From positions 499,120 to 563,119 of the forward strand of contig PDUO01000024.1 in NCBI GenBank assembly GCA_003008705.1: a stretch of 64,000 nt of DNA, read 5' to 3'. The translations under genes and the position numbers were made by a program. The stretch comes from Pezicula radicicola. Its lineage: Eukaryota; Ascomycota; Leotiomycetes; Helotiales; Dermateaceae. How positions within the stretch are numbered: position 1 is the first letter of the stretch; every line of letters starts with the position of its first letter. Of this stretch, positions 30,819 through 44,000 are shown piece by piece. The notes beneath the pieces were generated by a model that was given only the letters and a program-made list of their open reading frames with translations, ran no database searches and was not told the DNA's origin.

Positions 30819-33268
30819 ATGGAGGGTCGTGTGCCTCAGAAGAGACGACGTATTATCATGGCTTGCAGAGAATGTTATCGGCGGAAACAGAAGGTCCTCA
30901 TTATTCCATCAAACAACTCCTATTCTATTAATCTCTTAACAATCCTTTCATTAAACAGAAAACGCTGACAGTCAGTTAGTGCAACCGTGAACGACCATGC
31001 AATGTGTGTATAGCTCGAAATGTTGCGGACGTCTGTTCTTATATCGAAGGGTACGTTGCAAACCCGTTCCATCCGCCGAAATTAAAAAATATATCGGCCG
31101 TACTGGCCTTTATAGCCGAAAGCTTTCCATACTTTCGATGGCTACCCATTTCCCCCCGATATTTCAATCATTCTTATTGGCTTCTTAACGTTGTCACTAA
31201 TTTAATTTCATAGGTACGAAGAAAATTTAACTTCCAAAGGAAGCACTGCAATGGGTCCGGTACCCCAGAAAATTGATACTCAATATCGTCCAGTGGATGA
31301 CCAACGCCCACAGCCGTTGGAGTTGCGCGAGCAAGCAGGATATCTTTCATTACAAGACGGCAATGCCTTCAACCGCTTGCAGAAGGTAAATCCATCTCTG
31401 CTCTCGATGGATTCTCTCTGATTATCAAATAGTCACTACAAGTTGAGAGTTTCGGGCAAAACTCTCAGTCACAATCTTCACTTCCCCCTTCAGCCAAGGT
31501 TAAGGTTCAAATTTGTATACAGCAACTTCCGCCTTATGCTATCACAAACGAGCTTGTCAAAATATATTTCGCCGACGTTAATGGTTCTTATTTCATACTT
31601 GAAGAGCACTACTTCAATGATCTTTACCGTCACTGGCTCTTGCTGACAAAAAACTTGACCGATTTCTCCATTGGAGATCTTGAGTGCCTGTCACGCGATC
31701 AGCAATATTTCCCAGCTCAACTGTTCCTGGTTCTTGCTATTACACTACAATACCTTCCTCCAAATACAACCAGCGCAAGATTACTGGGTTTGGATGATCG
31801 AGCTACATGTGATACCGTTTCTGGGGAGTGGAATTCCCTGGGAACAGATATTATGGCCACACTTGGACGGCGTAATCCCGCTATGACTGCTATCCAGAAT
31901 GATTTATTGAGATCGCTCTGGTTTAAGAACTGTAGTCGAGGAACGGAGGCCTGGTATATTCTAGGTGATGCAATAAGGCTAGTTCTATTTTCTCGATATA
32001 TTAGTTGCAGTTAGCTAATATCCGTGCTTAGGCAAGCTCAAGGCTTGGGGCTGCATCTTCAATGTACAGTTCGCCAAGCGCCAGAGGATAATATTGGAGA
32101 GACCCTGACGAGAGTTTGGTATGATGAATACAAGCGACGGCTCTGGGTTGTCTTGTTTATGTGGGACAGGTGAGCTGACACTGGCCAGGTGTTCCACTAC
32201 AAAGCTAATCCTTATAGCCATATGTCATTGATCCTCGGCCGGCCACGCACAATAAATGCGAGTGACTGTACCATACGGACACCAATAGACTGCGATATCC
32301 CAGCGGATCCTTCCAAGACAGTACCAGCGACAACAGTTGAAAATGAAAAGCCTTCTTCCTATTCATCACAGCTGTTCGGTTACTCTCTTTCACACAAGAT
32401 GCACGAGATGATGTCTCTCGGAGCCAATAAACGTAATTTCAAAGACTACAACATGGTTAGGTTGCTTCATGATCAGGCTATCTCCTTGCTCGATACCTTG
32501 CCTCCTGTTCTCCGTCCTGAGAATCCAGATACTTCATGGGATACACGTATTTCCTCTCTCGCAACGAAAAGAGAGAACATTGTGAGCAAGCTAGCTTCAT
32601 TTCTGATGGCCTTACATAGACCACATATTGTCGAACATGTTGAGAGCCGTGAAGCTGCCGTTAAAGCTGCCAGCGATGGTTTGGAATCACAACAGCGGAT
32701 CTTCGAGCTTGCAGGCAAACATCTACACAAAAATTACACCTTGTCATTTTTCACGATCGATGCTAGTATTTTCTTGTCGGCTATTATAATCGAGCACCCA
32801 GAGCTTGACCAAGCTCTTTTACAGAAGAGTTATCATGTACTCCGACAGGCCATGAGCAGAATTTTGATCTTAAGTCAACAAAATTCCATGGCGAAATCAG
32901 GTCTCAAAATCCTCAACCTTTGTTTTCAGAAGATAAATCAAATTCGTCAGCCGTGGATTGAAGAATCCAGCATAGAACAAATAGCAGGCCAACATCCGCG
33001 GGTACTTAACATGCGACTCATGGAACCGAAAGATAATTCCTTCGAGGCCTCGATTAACGCAGAACCCACGACTTCTATCGACCCCTCGTTTGCTGAAAAC
33101 TTCGATTGGGGACAAGAGTCGATGGTTCAATTTGGATGGTCGGCGAGCTCGGCTTTATTTGCAGGGTCTGATACAACCTTTTGGACCGACCAGATGAACA
33201 ATATCGGCGACCTCAATTTTGATCCTAATTTGCCTATCGACGAGCAGTCTTGGAACTCCTTGTTGTGA
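30819..33268 (+). CDS. Zn2Cys6 transcription factor with fungal regulatory (MHR) domain
   Basis: Six exons: 30819..30893, 30980..31050, 31214..31385, 31433..31977, 32032..32169 and 32218..33268, giving 683 residues. The finger is split by intron 1: ACRECYRRKQK, then CNRERPCNVCIARNVADVC, with all six cysteines at normal spacing. The middle homology region of the Fungal_trans type (PF04082) includes YFNDLYRHWLLL, AWYILGDAIR, QAQGLGLHLQ, RRLWVVLFMWD and MSLILGRPR. The C-terminus is acidic and aromatic, ending NLPIDEQSWNSLL. Intron 1 has an odd donor (GTCCTC). Intron 4 appears to be GC-AG (donor AG|GCTAGT), because only that join keeps the frame. Intron 2 is long (163 nt). It is a nuclear DNA-binding regulator of unknown targets. 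Confidence 0.82.
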
Positions 33269-34063
33269 TAAGGCTCAGAATTGAACAATGGAGCGAGAAG
33301 CCGGTCTCGATTTGGGAGTTGTCTGAAAAGTTACTGCTTTTTCTAGGGAGATATATAAAAAGCAAGCTGTCAGGGTGTGTCTTCGGGGTAGAGTTTGGAG
33401 GTCTCAACATTAACATGCAGTTACTTAAAGATACCAACTGATCAAAAATTTTGTTTATCTCCGGCTCCCGACTCTGGCCCACATCTGTTGTCTCTGGGCT
33501 TTGACGGAGTTTGAAAGAAAGTGAAGTGGCCACACCCAAGCACCTTCGGCGGACTTTGTAAAACCAATTCTTAAGTCAAATTCAACACTCACACTTAATA
33601 TACTCTGATTTGATGATCCACCGGTCTTACGACCGAAACGGTAGCCCAAATTGGCTTAGTGTCCGAAATAAGCGATCGGCCGAGTCAAATTTTCAGGGGA
33701 AATCCTTAAGCGACTGCGGTACCTCATACAGTTAACCATAAGCAGAGTGCAGAATCCGCCGTCAATCCACCAAAGCTTGACTCGTTCGCTTTTTTGTTAC
33801 ATCTTGAGGCTCACATTCTATGTTTTCTCGCAGATTCTGGAGTTTGCGGACTTAACTATCTCATCCATGCGACCCCTCAGCCCACTAGTGAATGTGACAG
33901 AACGTCACTGGAGGGGCAGGTTTGTTAGATAAGAGGTATATAAGGTGTTGTGCAGTTATTCCTACTTTTCTCTCATTCTTACATTGCACATCCATCTGTC
34001 ACCAGTTCTATGATCAACCTGAAGAGCTTTCAAAAGTCAAGAATAATTCATACACTCACTGCA
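33269..34063. other. Spacer and aldo-keto reductase promoter
   Basis: About 800 bp with no supported gene. The last 120 bases before 34064 are pyrimidine-rich, then CA-rich, as in fungal leaders. Confidence 0.45.
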
Positions 34064-35126
34064 ATGGCTTCCTCGCCCAAAAGCAACGTCAAGGTCGTCT
34101 TTGGCGCCATGACCATTGGAAAGCCAGGTACGTTCTCTTTCCCTCCAAACCCTTCAATTTTGCTAAGTGATGAACCCAGGTGTCGAAATGACCCGCGTAA
34201 CCACCCTCGAAGACACTAAGGCGATCCTCGACATTTTCCAAAAGTACGGGCACGCGGAAATAGACACCGCACGAGTGTATGGAGAAGGTTCCTCAGAAGA
34301 ATACCTTGGAAACATCGACTGGCAGAAGCGTGGTCTAATCATGGACACAAAACTATACCCAACCGCCAACCGGCCAGCGTTCCCGATTCCCTACAACCAC
34401 AAGCCCGAAGACGTACGAAGAGGTCTCATGGACTCACTCAAAGCGCTCAAGACCGAAAAGTTAGAACTCTTCTATCTTCATGGTCCCGATCGAACCGTCC
34501 CCTTCGAAGATACACTACGCGAAGTCAATGCATTGTACAAAGAAGGTTATTTCAAAGCTTTCGGAATCAGCAATTATATGAGTTGGGAAGTAGCGAAGAT
34601 TTGCGATATCTGTGAGAAGAATGGTTGGATTAAACCAACTGTTTATCAAGGTCTCTACAACGTATGGCACCGAGCCGTCGAAGCAGAATTATTTCCTTGT
34701 CTACGACATTACGGACTTTCACTTTATTGTTTCAACCCACTAGCAGGCGGATTTCTCACCGGTCATTTCCAACGTAATCAAACCGAGTTCGAAGCAGGGG
34801 GTCGATTTGATCCAAAGAGAATGCAGGGACAATTACATCATAGTCGTTATTTTGATCCTTTATATTTCGATGCTTTGGAAATTCTGCAACCGGTTGCTCA
34901 GAAGCATGGTTTGACGATTGGGGAATGTGCTCTTAGATGGTTGACACATCATTCTATGTTGAAGAGGGAGTTCGGTGATGCGGTTATTATTGGGGCTAGT
35001 AGTACTAAGCATCTTGAGGAGAATTTGGCGGATTTGGATAAGGGGCCTTTGCCTGAGGATGTTGTTAAGGCTTTGGATGATGGGTGGGCGAGGATTAGGG
35101 GGAAGGAGTTGAAGTTTTGGCATTGA
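34064..35126 (+). CDS. Aldo-keto reductase (aflatoxin-aldehyde-reductase type, AKR7-like)
   Basis: Two exons, 34064..34127 and 34180..35126, joined over a 52-nt intron (GTACGT donor, CCCAG acceptor) in phase 1, giving 336 residues. The AKR tetrad is visible: Asp in AEIDTARVYG, Tyr in the same block, Lys in MDTKLYP and His in FYLHGPD. SNYMSWEV and CFNPLAGGFLTG are typical of the AKR7/AKR13 side of the family. VIIGASSTKHLEENL near the C-terminus is the cofactor loop for NADPH. It is probably a cytosolic reductase of aldehydes, including dialdehydes and alpha-keto aldehydes. The start gives MASSPKSNVKVVFGAMTIG, the normal N-terminus of the family. It stands alone on the plus strand. Confidence 0.9.
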
Positions 35127-36862
35127 GTAAGGGGTCAGTGAGTAGAAATTAGATTTGTATCTTTGAACTCTTGCACCGATATCTTTAGAGAATAAATTGC
35201 AAAGTTCTGATTTATGCCCTTGTCCTTTTTGCACTCCCATTGGTAGACGAGATGAAGAACCTATCAAAGGGCAAAGTCATTAAGGCAATGAAAAAAACAA
35301 ACCACATATTAATTCGGAATACCAAAGATGGCTACATCGCGTCTTGTGAATCCTAAGAAGAATTATTCTCACAAACCTAACAATAGACCTACATCCTCCA
35401 AAGAATAAATAGCCCACCCAAGAAACCCTATACAATATGTCAAAAACTAAGGTGCGTGGTTCACAAAACACTGACAACAACTCACATAATGACAAAAAAC
35501 GTAGCGTTCGCCGCAAGACCAAAGGCTCTAGATTCCGCAATCTTTCACAGTCCTCACTGTTCTCTCTTCGAAAAGTTATCCTGCGGTGCGTCTCTTCGCC
35601 GTTTTCATCTTGTGCAGTACCGTCCTCCCTCTTGTCTGCATCTGTGTTTGGCACCACTTACAAGCTGTAGCCTTTGTGTTGTGTTGCACTTGATTTCCTA
35701 ATTTAGTTTAATTAAGGATGTGACTCCTGTAGTTTCTTAAAAGGATCCTATTAATAAATAGTACCACAAAAGTAGGTGATAACACAGTTAGAACACCAGG
35801 GGGAGCGAGCCAAAATAAGCGGTTGATTCAAATTATTTGAACCACTCAATAGAAAGCAATGGGAAAGGATAAGATGGAATGGACACGTGTCTTGATGCTG
35901 TTTGCTTAGATGGTGAGGTTATGTTGTTAGTTAAAGATTAAAGTGTCGTAGAAACGTAGCTTGCTTAGCCTTTTCTTATATATAATTGTTCATCTAATTT
36001 GACTGGCTGCGTAGAGTTAATATCTGTTTATCTAGTATATAGGTATAAGCTTTAGTTGAGCCAAAGATGGTCACTAGTTTCTAGACATAGGTATAATAGA
36101 AAATCATTTGTAAGGTTTTACTATTAAAGTGCAGGAGCAGCAAACCTTAAGCTGATAACATGTGGCAAGTTTTAGTCCTAGTTAACTAGGTTATTTAAAT
36201 GATACTTTAATAAGAACTAATCACTAAATATAACCTAACAACCTATAACTAAGAGAATAGAATATCGTTTCTTAGAAAGTTCGTGTACCTGTTGTCGTTG
36301 TATTTTGTGTTGTTATTTAGTAGACGATAGATTTTAAAGGGTGTAATATAATGCAAAGGATAGGGAGTTATAATTCTTTTAGGATAATTCAGTCACTCAT
36401 AATAATGCAGTCCTCGCTAGTAGTTTAAGGATAACAAAAGTTAGAGTGCTCAGACTAGGGAAGTGCTTGAGAGATGGCTTAACTTGCTTTTGAAGAAGCT
36501 AATTAAGATGATAAAGAGTTATTAAAATAGGTTGTGTTACATTAAATGGAGTGTGGTAAGCTAGATTTATCTAGATGACTAACTAATTTAGAACGACTGG
36601 ATTGTTCAGAGTGACTAAGGATAATCACACTAAGATAAGTTTAAAGGAAGAGACCAGACCTAGGCCGTAAGAATTTCTAATCAAATAAACTCTGTATCTT
36701 TTGGATGTACCCTCTACAGCAAAATATTTTGTTTTGCAATATATAGCCAAATATCTACTATCTCTCCACTAATGCAAGTCTTTAAATATTTTGTAAAATA
36801 TTAAGAAAATAATTCCTGAACTCAGGTTACTCTAATCTAAGCTCTAATTACATCAAAGTCTG
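35127..36862. other. Spacer, AT-rich in its second half
   Basis: From 35437 a 77-codon basic open frame (MSKTKVRGSQN...) overlaps a 125-codon frame on the other strand; neither has a motif or splice support, so I call neither. From about 35690 to 36850 the DNA is AT-rich with few CpG and looks like an old, mutated repeat. Confidence 0.4.
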
Positions 36863-39293
36863 TTACTTGTGATGGCGAATCAATACCAAAATGGCAGCCA
36901 CTAACGTAACCAAAAGAGCCATAAACTCAGTCTTATGTTGCAGAACATAAGACCTTCCAACCTCAACACCAGTCAAAGCAAGAACACCATAATCAACCTT
37001 TTGCTTAGGAAGACTACAAAGCACAGGATTTGTTTTCGGATCCATCGGAAACAAAGGATGCTTTTGCAAACACTTGATCTCACTATTTTCAGTAACAATC
37101 CGCCACAAGAGATTAGTCCCATGAGCCTGTAAATCCAATTCCGTCATCCAGTAAGAGTCGTAGAAACGGAAGTCAGGGAAACCAGGTCTTGGATCGGGTT
37201 TCCATAGAAGATCTTCTATGGCGTTTGAGGGGTGACAGTCCCATGGTTTATCGACGAGGAGGCAACGCATCAAGGCGAAACCGATTGAGAATCGATCGCT
37301 ATTTCCCATACCAAAGAGACTGAAGAGACTTATTATTAAGGCGGATACGGGAATTGTGGTACCCGGGAACATCTCTTCTTCTAATTGAACACCGACTACT
37401 AAGTCGACTTCGTCCACGGACTTGTAGAGTCGTTTGAGGTTAGCGACTGCCTCAGAGTCTGACGAGAAGTCTTCGAATGTCTTGCGGATTGGAACTGAGA
37501 CCATGGGATCTAAACCAAGTCAGTATGGTATGAATTTCACAACTTCAGGGGTTCTTTCAAAAATGGTCTTCTTACCTTGCTTGTTGTATGCAGCAAAATA
37601 CTGGTTAAAGGTTGGCAGACCCTGTTCTCTCTCATGCACAATACTCCAAGTGACAATATCAAAAGGCGTGCCCCGATATTTCCCAGCTGTCCTAAATGCT
37701 TCCTCTACTCCACTCTTAAAATTCGGAATATGAGTAGATGCTGCACCTCTAAGTATGTTTTCGAGACCAGCATCAATGAATCCAGTCGAATTGAAGCCGG
37801 TAGAAAAGAGATCTTGTTCCCAGATTGTCTCATTTGCGGAATCCTTGATAGGGAAAGATTTGATGATAAACTCGTGAAACCGATACACCACAGCCATTTC
37901 GGCACTGACAACCATAGGCTTTCCATTTTTCGTGACCAACGGCCACGGATAAGTGTTTGCAGGGTTTATCTGGAGGACATCTTCACCGTACATCTGGCGA
38001 TACAATGGGAAACCATCATCTCTTGGCCAGGGCATTTTATCCGTCCAGTAAGCCATTTGGTATGAATTTCCAATGAGAGCGAACTTGGCTGAGACAGCTA
38101 AGCGAGCAGTTTGGTACAGCCGTTCGTCGTCCCAATCTGGATGCTGCTTTACGAGAATGTCGCATAGTCGATTGTGCTCTCTCAGAAAGAGGGTATGTAT
38201 ACCCAACATAATCCAATCCTCGTTAGTTCTTGGATCCCCCCCTGCGAATAGTTTCTCGATCGGAACACCCGGACGAGTCCTAGTAGGTACATCCATGGTG
38301 TTGAATGGCAAATAAGATCCCTTGGCTTTCGCACCACGAGTTTTTAATTCTTGTGTCAAGAGCTTACCACTTTGGTTGGCTCGAAGAGCATGAGCGACTT
38401 CTTCAGTGCTTCCGTAGAGGGAAGATACATCAAGCCATGTTGTCGCCATATTGATACCTTCGCGTGGGTTTTGGATTGAGGTACCAGTACCAGGAACTTT
38501 CTCCGTTCTCCAGACTTTCAAGGTAGTGTTCTTAGAAAAGTCTTCCTCGTCATCCGGCATTGGAACTTCGATGAACTCTGTTGTTGAATCCTTGGACCAT
38601 GTGATATCGTGCATGATAAATTCAACCAAACCGAGCATGAGAGGGGTGTGCTCATAGAACAGCGTTTGCTTTCGCTTGAAGAATGCGTTGCTCACAGCTC
38701 TAGCATTTGGGCCGTCTCGAGGCTTGGATATACCATCCGCATAGCTGTGTTGGTCATAGTCTCGCGATCTAGCAGTACCATACTGGCCCATGTTGGTCTC
38801 CCCAGCTTTGATCCAGTTGCAAGAACCGTCATAAGTGCGGTACCACCTATAAAATCTTAATCAGTCTAACGCCAATATACGAACTAAAACTAATTGTCAC
38901 TCACCATTTGGAGAGATCTGAGGTACAATTCGTATCAACTTCATAACCAAGATGACTGAAGAGTTCCGCAGTATCTTTTTGTCGCGTAATATTATCCTTG
39001 CCCACAGCTGCTGGGACATTGAGATTGGCGAGGATTTCCTTGAAAGAGGCGTTGCGAGGTACCGAACCATTGGCGAAGATATCCTTGAGTTGTCCTGTAG
39101 AATCGCTTTTCACAATGCCATGGAGCCATTCCCCAAGTCGGTTATGTGGATTATGTTTTCCGAATTCAGGTCGGGATTCATCCGGTTTGAAATGTCCATG
39201 TTTCGTGAGAACTCCATGAAAGCGATTATATGGCCAGCGGTGAGCGTGGACGATTGTGAAAAGGTAAAGGGTAAGCAGTACGATGGTGTTCAT
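36863..39293 (-). CDS. Animal-type haem peroxidase / fatty-acid-oxygenase-like protein
   Basis: Three exons on the minus strand: 39293..38905, 38846..37576 and 37509..36863. Introns of 58 and 66 nt keep phase, giving 768 residues. Residues 1-17 are a signal peptide (MNTIVLLTLYLFTIVHA). The body is of the animal haem peroxidase superfamily (PF03098): RTYDGSCNW, distal His in FIMHDITWS (H209), TWLDVSSLYGST, LFLREHNRL, and the proximal region VYRFHEFI with Tyr451-x-x-His454. A tyrosine three residues before the proximal His is the arrangement of fatty-acid dioxygenases (cyclooxygenase, linoleate diol synthase, alpha-dioxygenase), where Tyr abstracts hydrogen. The C-terminus is a tail-anchor-like helix (FMALLVTLVAAILVLI) with a basic end. 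It probably faces the ER lumen or cell exterior. The true substrate is open. Confidence 0.85.
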
Positions 39294-40839
39294 CTTGATA
39301 TTGGCTTGAATTACTTAGATAGCTCTGTAACTGAAGTAGCGTGTCTTAGCCTGGAAATTCTAGTTCTAGTCCTCAAGAGTCATGTTACTGAAAGGTAAAC
39401 TTAAGATCCGTTGAATTGGCAGCAGGCTTTTGGTGTGCATCTGGGAACTTTGAGTTCTGTAGGAACAAATAGAGCAGTGTTCGTGGGGAATGAAGCTGCT
39501 ATGAAATAAATACAGAGGGTGTACTGTACAAATACTGGCAACATAATATGGGCCCCAATGAAGAGCTGGCTGACCTTTATGCAAGGTACTACAGCCCTAC
39601 GGTAAAATTTCCGGGGTTCCAAGAAACATTCCACTACTGGAAACCCTTGCTGCGGCTGAGTAAATGTGACATACTATTTTTGAAAATGATAAATCTATTA
39701 CTACTTTGAAGCTTCATGAATTCACTCTTCTTGAACATTGCCTTGGAAACTGCGAGATATTCTATATTAGAATTGAGACGTAGTACGGAATGAAACGATG
39801 GAAAGTTGCGAGAAGGGAATTTTAATGAATTATTTTTGACGATATAATTTTACAGTGTCGAAGAACAATTTACCACAAGCGAGCTAACCCAAGATCTCTG
39901 CTAACGGTTTAGATCTCAGAAGTTCGGAACTTTCGGACTAATTATTTACAAAAAAGCAAAGAAATCTTGTGGGATTGTGGGGTGATGTTGAAGGCTGCCA
40001 CTCTTGATATCGTACCAGCTTACTGTGACAATTATATTTATCCCTTCGGATTTCTCAGCTTCTTTTAGCTTCTTTCCAAATACTCACCAGGTAGCGATCT
40101 GTGTCAGGCGACGTAGTAACAAAAATATGACGAAAGGGATGCAACCACCAACACAGGAAATGAAGTGACTCTGAATGGTCGAAATACGCCGATGGCCCTC
40201 AAGGCGAAGATTGGTGGCGGCCATTGGACGCCACCGATTGGCACAGTTTAGCGCTCGCTTCTCGTGCTTACAGCCCATGCCACATCCCCGCATGTCTGTC
40301 AGCCTGCGCCTTCCAACATCTCAACATCTCTATAATTTCTTTTGTTGTTGGTAGAATTCACCTTATCCGGCAATTGTGGTTCGTAATCTAGAAGCCTTGA
40401 AGACAATAGAGATTGGCTAGAATTAGTCGCGCTTATCAACTTCCGCCTTAACCGTTGCCGTAAGATATGAGACCTGAGCTCTTTTCATTCACTCTTCAAC
40501 TCACGTCAGCAGCCTATAAATGAACCACTAGGGTTTTGCGGAACATAGACAAACTAACCGTTTACCCTTCACCATGTATCTCCGAGGCAAGTATCTCGTG
40601 CTTAAATTCACAGAAATCGGTCATTCTTTCCTTTAACGACAATAATGCCGTCGAATGGGCCTGATTCGTCTTTCAACAGGAAATCGCCGACCTTACAGTT
40701 GCAAGTACTGTGTACTCAATTTGAATATATACCGAAGTCTTTATAGCTTAGCCATCCTTGAATTTCCAGAAGCGATACCTAGAGGTTTTAAAAATGGATA
40801 AATAAGCGTATTGCCGTCATTCTCTTGCTTTCAGTCAAT
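39294..40839. other. Promoter of the haem peroxidase and spacer
   Basis: About 1.5 kb with no supported gene. Short minus-strand frames at 39366-39634 and 40084-40293 have no motif. Confidence 0.4.
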
Positions 40840-41015
40840 TTAATTAGATAGAGGTCTACGATGCGACCAGCACACTGGAAAGCAATGGGAATGCTAGATA
40901 CCACCTCCATGATCGCCATTTTAGAACAAGCCTTGTGTAAATTGATGGAGGCGCCCCCGAGTTTGGTCCCCCATGCATAACACGTGAACCTCTTCGTCAG
41001 GATTGTTGAATCTAT
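40840..41015 (-). pseudogene. SNF2-family helicase fragment
   Basis: On the minus strand one frame reads RFNNPDEEVHVLCMGDQ. After a one-base slip the next reads GGASINLHKACSKMAIMEVV and then AFQCAGRI. This order matches the C-terminal helicase half of SNF2-type ATPases: F-N-x-P, then motif V (GG-x-GLNL-xx-A-C), then motif VI (Q-xx-GR). The two frames and the absence of open sequence on either side show a decayed fragment. Only about 170 bases are recognisable; further traces may lie up to about 41500. Confidence 0.5.
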
Positions 41016-44000
41016 CAACAGCATGCATGCACCGTTCCTGCGGCATGTTGTGTAATATCATCTCGGCATCTAACTACCCCGGTTGCTGGATGACAACCGT
41101 TTGGAGCTTCTTCAGTTCCTACTGTGAATGTTGGAGTGAAAATGTAACATTCTCGAGTTCTGCTTGGGTTTCTCGTATGGAATAACATAATCCAAATACG
41201 AGAGTCCTATAACTTTTTCTCTATAAGCGGCAAGACTTCTGCGAATCGGTATTCCTGTGGGAGCCCTGTAATTGGCCTATGGCTAATCCCTGTTAAGGAC
41301 TGCCAACATATAATGCAGATGCGATGGAACTCTTTTATGGTTCTTCTTCGAGCTCGCAGGAAGAGCAGTTGTACAACAACTTGTCTTCGTCCTAGCCTTG
41401 ATTACTCGCTCGAGACAAGCCCACTGAGTTCAAGGCTTATCTCGACCTCTTTACAAGGCGAGATTCAGCAAAGTTTCGTAAAGGCAAATAGACAATCGTA
41501 TTTTATCCTCGTCATCATTCTACTGTAATTGTTCTACAGAATGTCATAGCTGTCCACCGAAAGGGGAATGGACCTAAGGACCATACATATATATCTTTCT
41601 ATCGTTTGCCTTGTACAGAGAACATGAAATTCTGCTCTCTTTATAAAGAAACTAGGAGACTGACCACTGAAATCAATCTAGTCACAAAGACTACGCATTA
41701 TGTCAAACAGCCTCCAAAGATCTAGGAATGCCAAAATTTTAAAAATTATGCATGGTCAGCAATAAAAAGTAACCATTTGCTTCTTGTACGTCTGCACAAT
41801 ATGATGCAAAGGTAGACGCCGCTCTCGCTACAAGTACAATACCGTCCACAACTACTATACTTTTACACTAAAAAAGCAACTCCTTTCCTTCGAACTCCCA
41901 AAGCATTGCAAACCTAGTTAAGAAATTGAATTAAAAAATTGAATTTTGATTGCGGCGGCTATTTTTGCCGCTGCCACGAGCGTGATTGCTCCTACTCAAG
42001 AGATAACTGCTAACATTAGATTGATTAAAAGTAGATTTGTAGGGACATGAGATAAGATTTGCGAGAAAATTTAAGGGACAATTCTACACCAAAAGATCTC
42101 AGAGAGATGGGTTGTTGAGCGGTACAACACCTGACACAACGCCCAACACAACATCTAGCGCCGTAGAATTTCCGCAAATGGGGAGAAAGGTTTATAAGCG
42201 TTAGAACTAGTTTTAGCTTTTTAAGACCAAAGAGAATAGTGCTTTAGAAATGACAGACAATACAAATTGGACAACTCGATTCAATTGGCAACAAAGAAAT
42301 TCAAAAATCATGTCATCTTAAAAGATTAGAGGGGATTTTTACGCTTCTAGTTGACATAATTGTTGAGTTAGATATAAAAGAAAATAAATAAAGACTTAGA
42401 AAATTTTGTCTGAACTGGGACAAGCTGCTATAAATCATCAACTTTGTCTAGGTATAGTTGTCTGAACGGAGGACAGGAGCTGAAGTTGTGTCTGAGCCAG
42501 GAGAGATGGCTTTGAGTCGCCCAAACTATTTCAGCGACTCAAGAGCAAACGATTTTATTTCACCTTGATGGTGGTAATAGAGTGGTCAATATTGACATAC
42601 AGCACTTCCAGCAGTTCGCCATGGGCTACTTGACATGGCAGGTAACGATTGGAGCTAGCCCAGTGCTCGGGGCCGTCACTAAACGACTGCGCCAAGCACA
42701 AGGAAGCTCATGGTAGTTCTACCGCAATGGGTATCAATATTCGGACGAAATCTGCAACTGGGTCCTTAGGTCTCGATATTGGGATTCCGCGTTCAAGAGG
42801 TCGAAGTTATCTCTGCAGATTCAGCAACCATGTTCCCCTCGGGTCTTCGGGAGAAGGTTGCAATAAATCTCTTCAAAGGTAACATTTGGCTTGACAACAG
42901 TGTAAAGTCACAATAGCCACGAGTCGTCGATTAATCTTCTGGCGTCATCCCTGACTCGGCCACCCGCCCCATCCAACTCGTGTGCTTCTCGACATATTCG
43001 TTTTGCGCATGATTCATGTGCTGATGCCTTGCTCTCCTTGCAGAAATTTCGCCATTCCAATTATATGTGCGTTGCATTAGGGGTACCATAGTGAGATGAG
43101 GGTATGAATCGCGGTTGCAGAGCAGATGTAAGCCACGGTGCTCGAATGGGAAGACGACAAGAGAGGAGGGACGCGAAATCGTACGAGATGGCAGGGGCGA
43201 GGCTTGGGGATGGAAGATATCGGGAAGGATGGAAGTTGCAGCGTGACTCGTGCGATGTGTTTATTCCTTACTCGTGTTGCTATTGTTGTTGTTGATGTTG
43301 TTGAGGTGGTCGCGTCGCGTTCGTTTGTTTTGTCATTGGATTGTTGTGCGCCAGATACACGTGACTAAATACATTAGGAGTTCTTCAAACCTCCTCAAAA
43401 GTGCCAGTACAGTTTTCTAACTATGCATAAAAATAATAATAATAAAAGCATTGCTTAGACAAGAGAACCTAGAAAGTATGATAAAGTCCACACAGAGGAA
43501 TAATTAGAGCTAAGACTAAGGAGATTGGAAATGGGCGAGATATTGAGGATAATGATAGGTTACGGAATAAGGGAAGTATGGTGCAAGAATTTAAAAAGTT
43601 AACAAGATATATTCCATTCTCAATTAACAATAAACAAACAATTGGCAAGCGACGAGCCATCCGAACGTTCGCTATGTATTCGCCGTATCCATATAGCTAT
43701 AGCACCTTATACAGAATAAGAAATTTACCAATAGGAGCTCGTGTCTGCAGACTTTCTAGTCTAGAGTTGCTTTATTATGCAACGTACATGGAACGTCTTG
43801 TTAAAGCCAGTGGTGAGTAATTGGCACATCACAAGATTCCTATGCTAAAGTTTCCTAGAGTATAAATGAGTGTAAAAACAAAAACTAACAGGTGAATAAT
43901 CCCACTTCAACCTGCAAAATGAACAGAGCGTAAAAATCACAAGAATTGGAATGCATTATTTAATTACAAAAGAAGCTAGTGCATTCAAGTATAATTCTGA

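Noticed and set aside
35280..35670. Opposing 125- and 77-codon frames
   Set aside because: They overlap on both strands with low-complexity basic products; nothing favours either as a gene.
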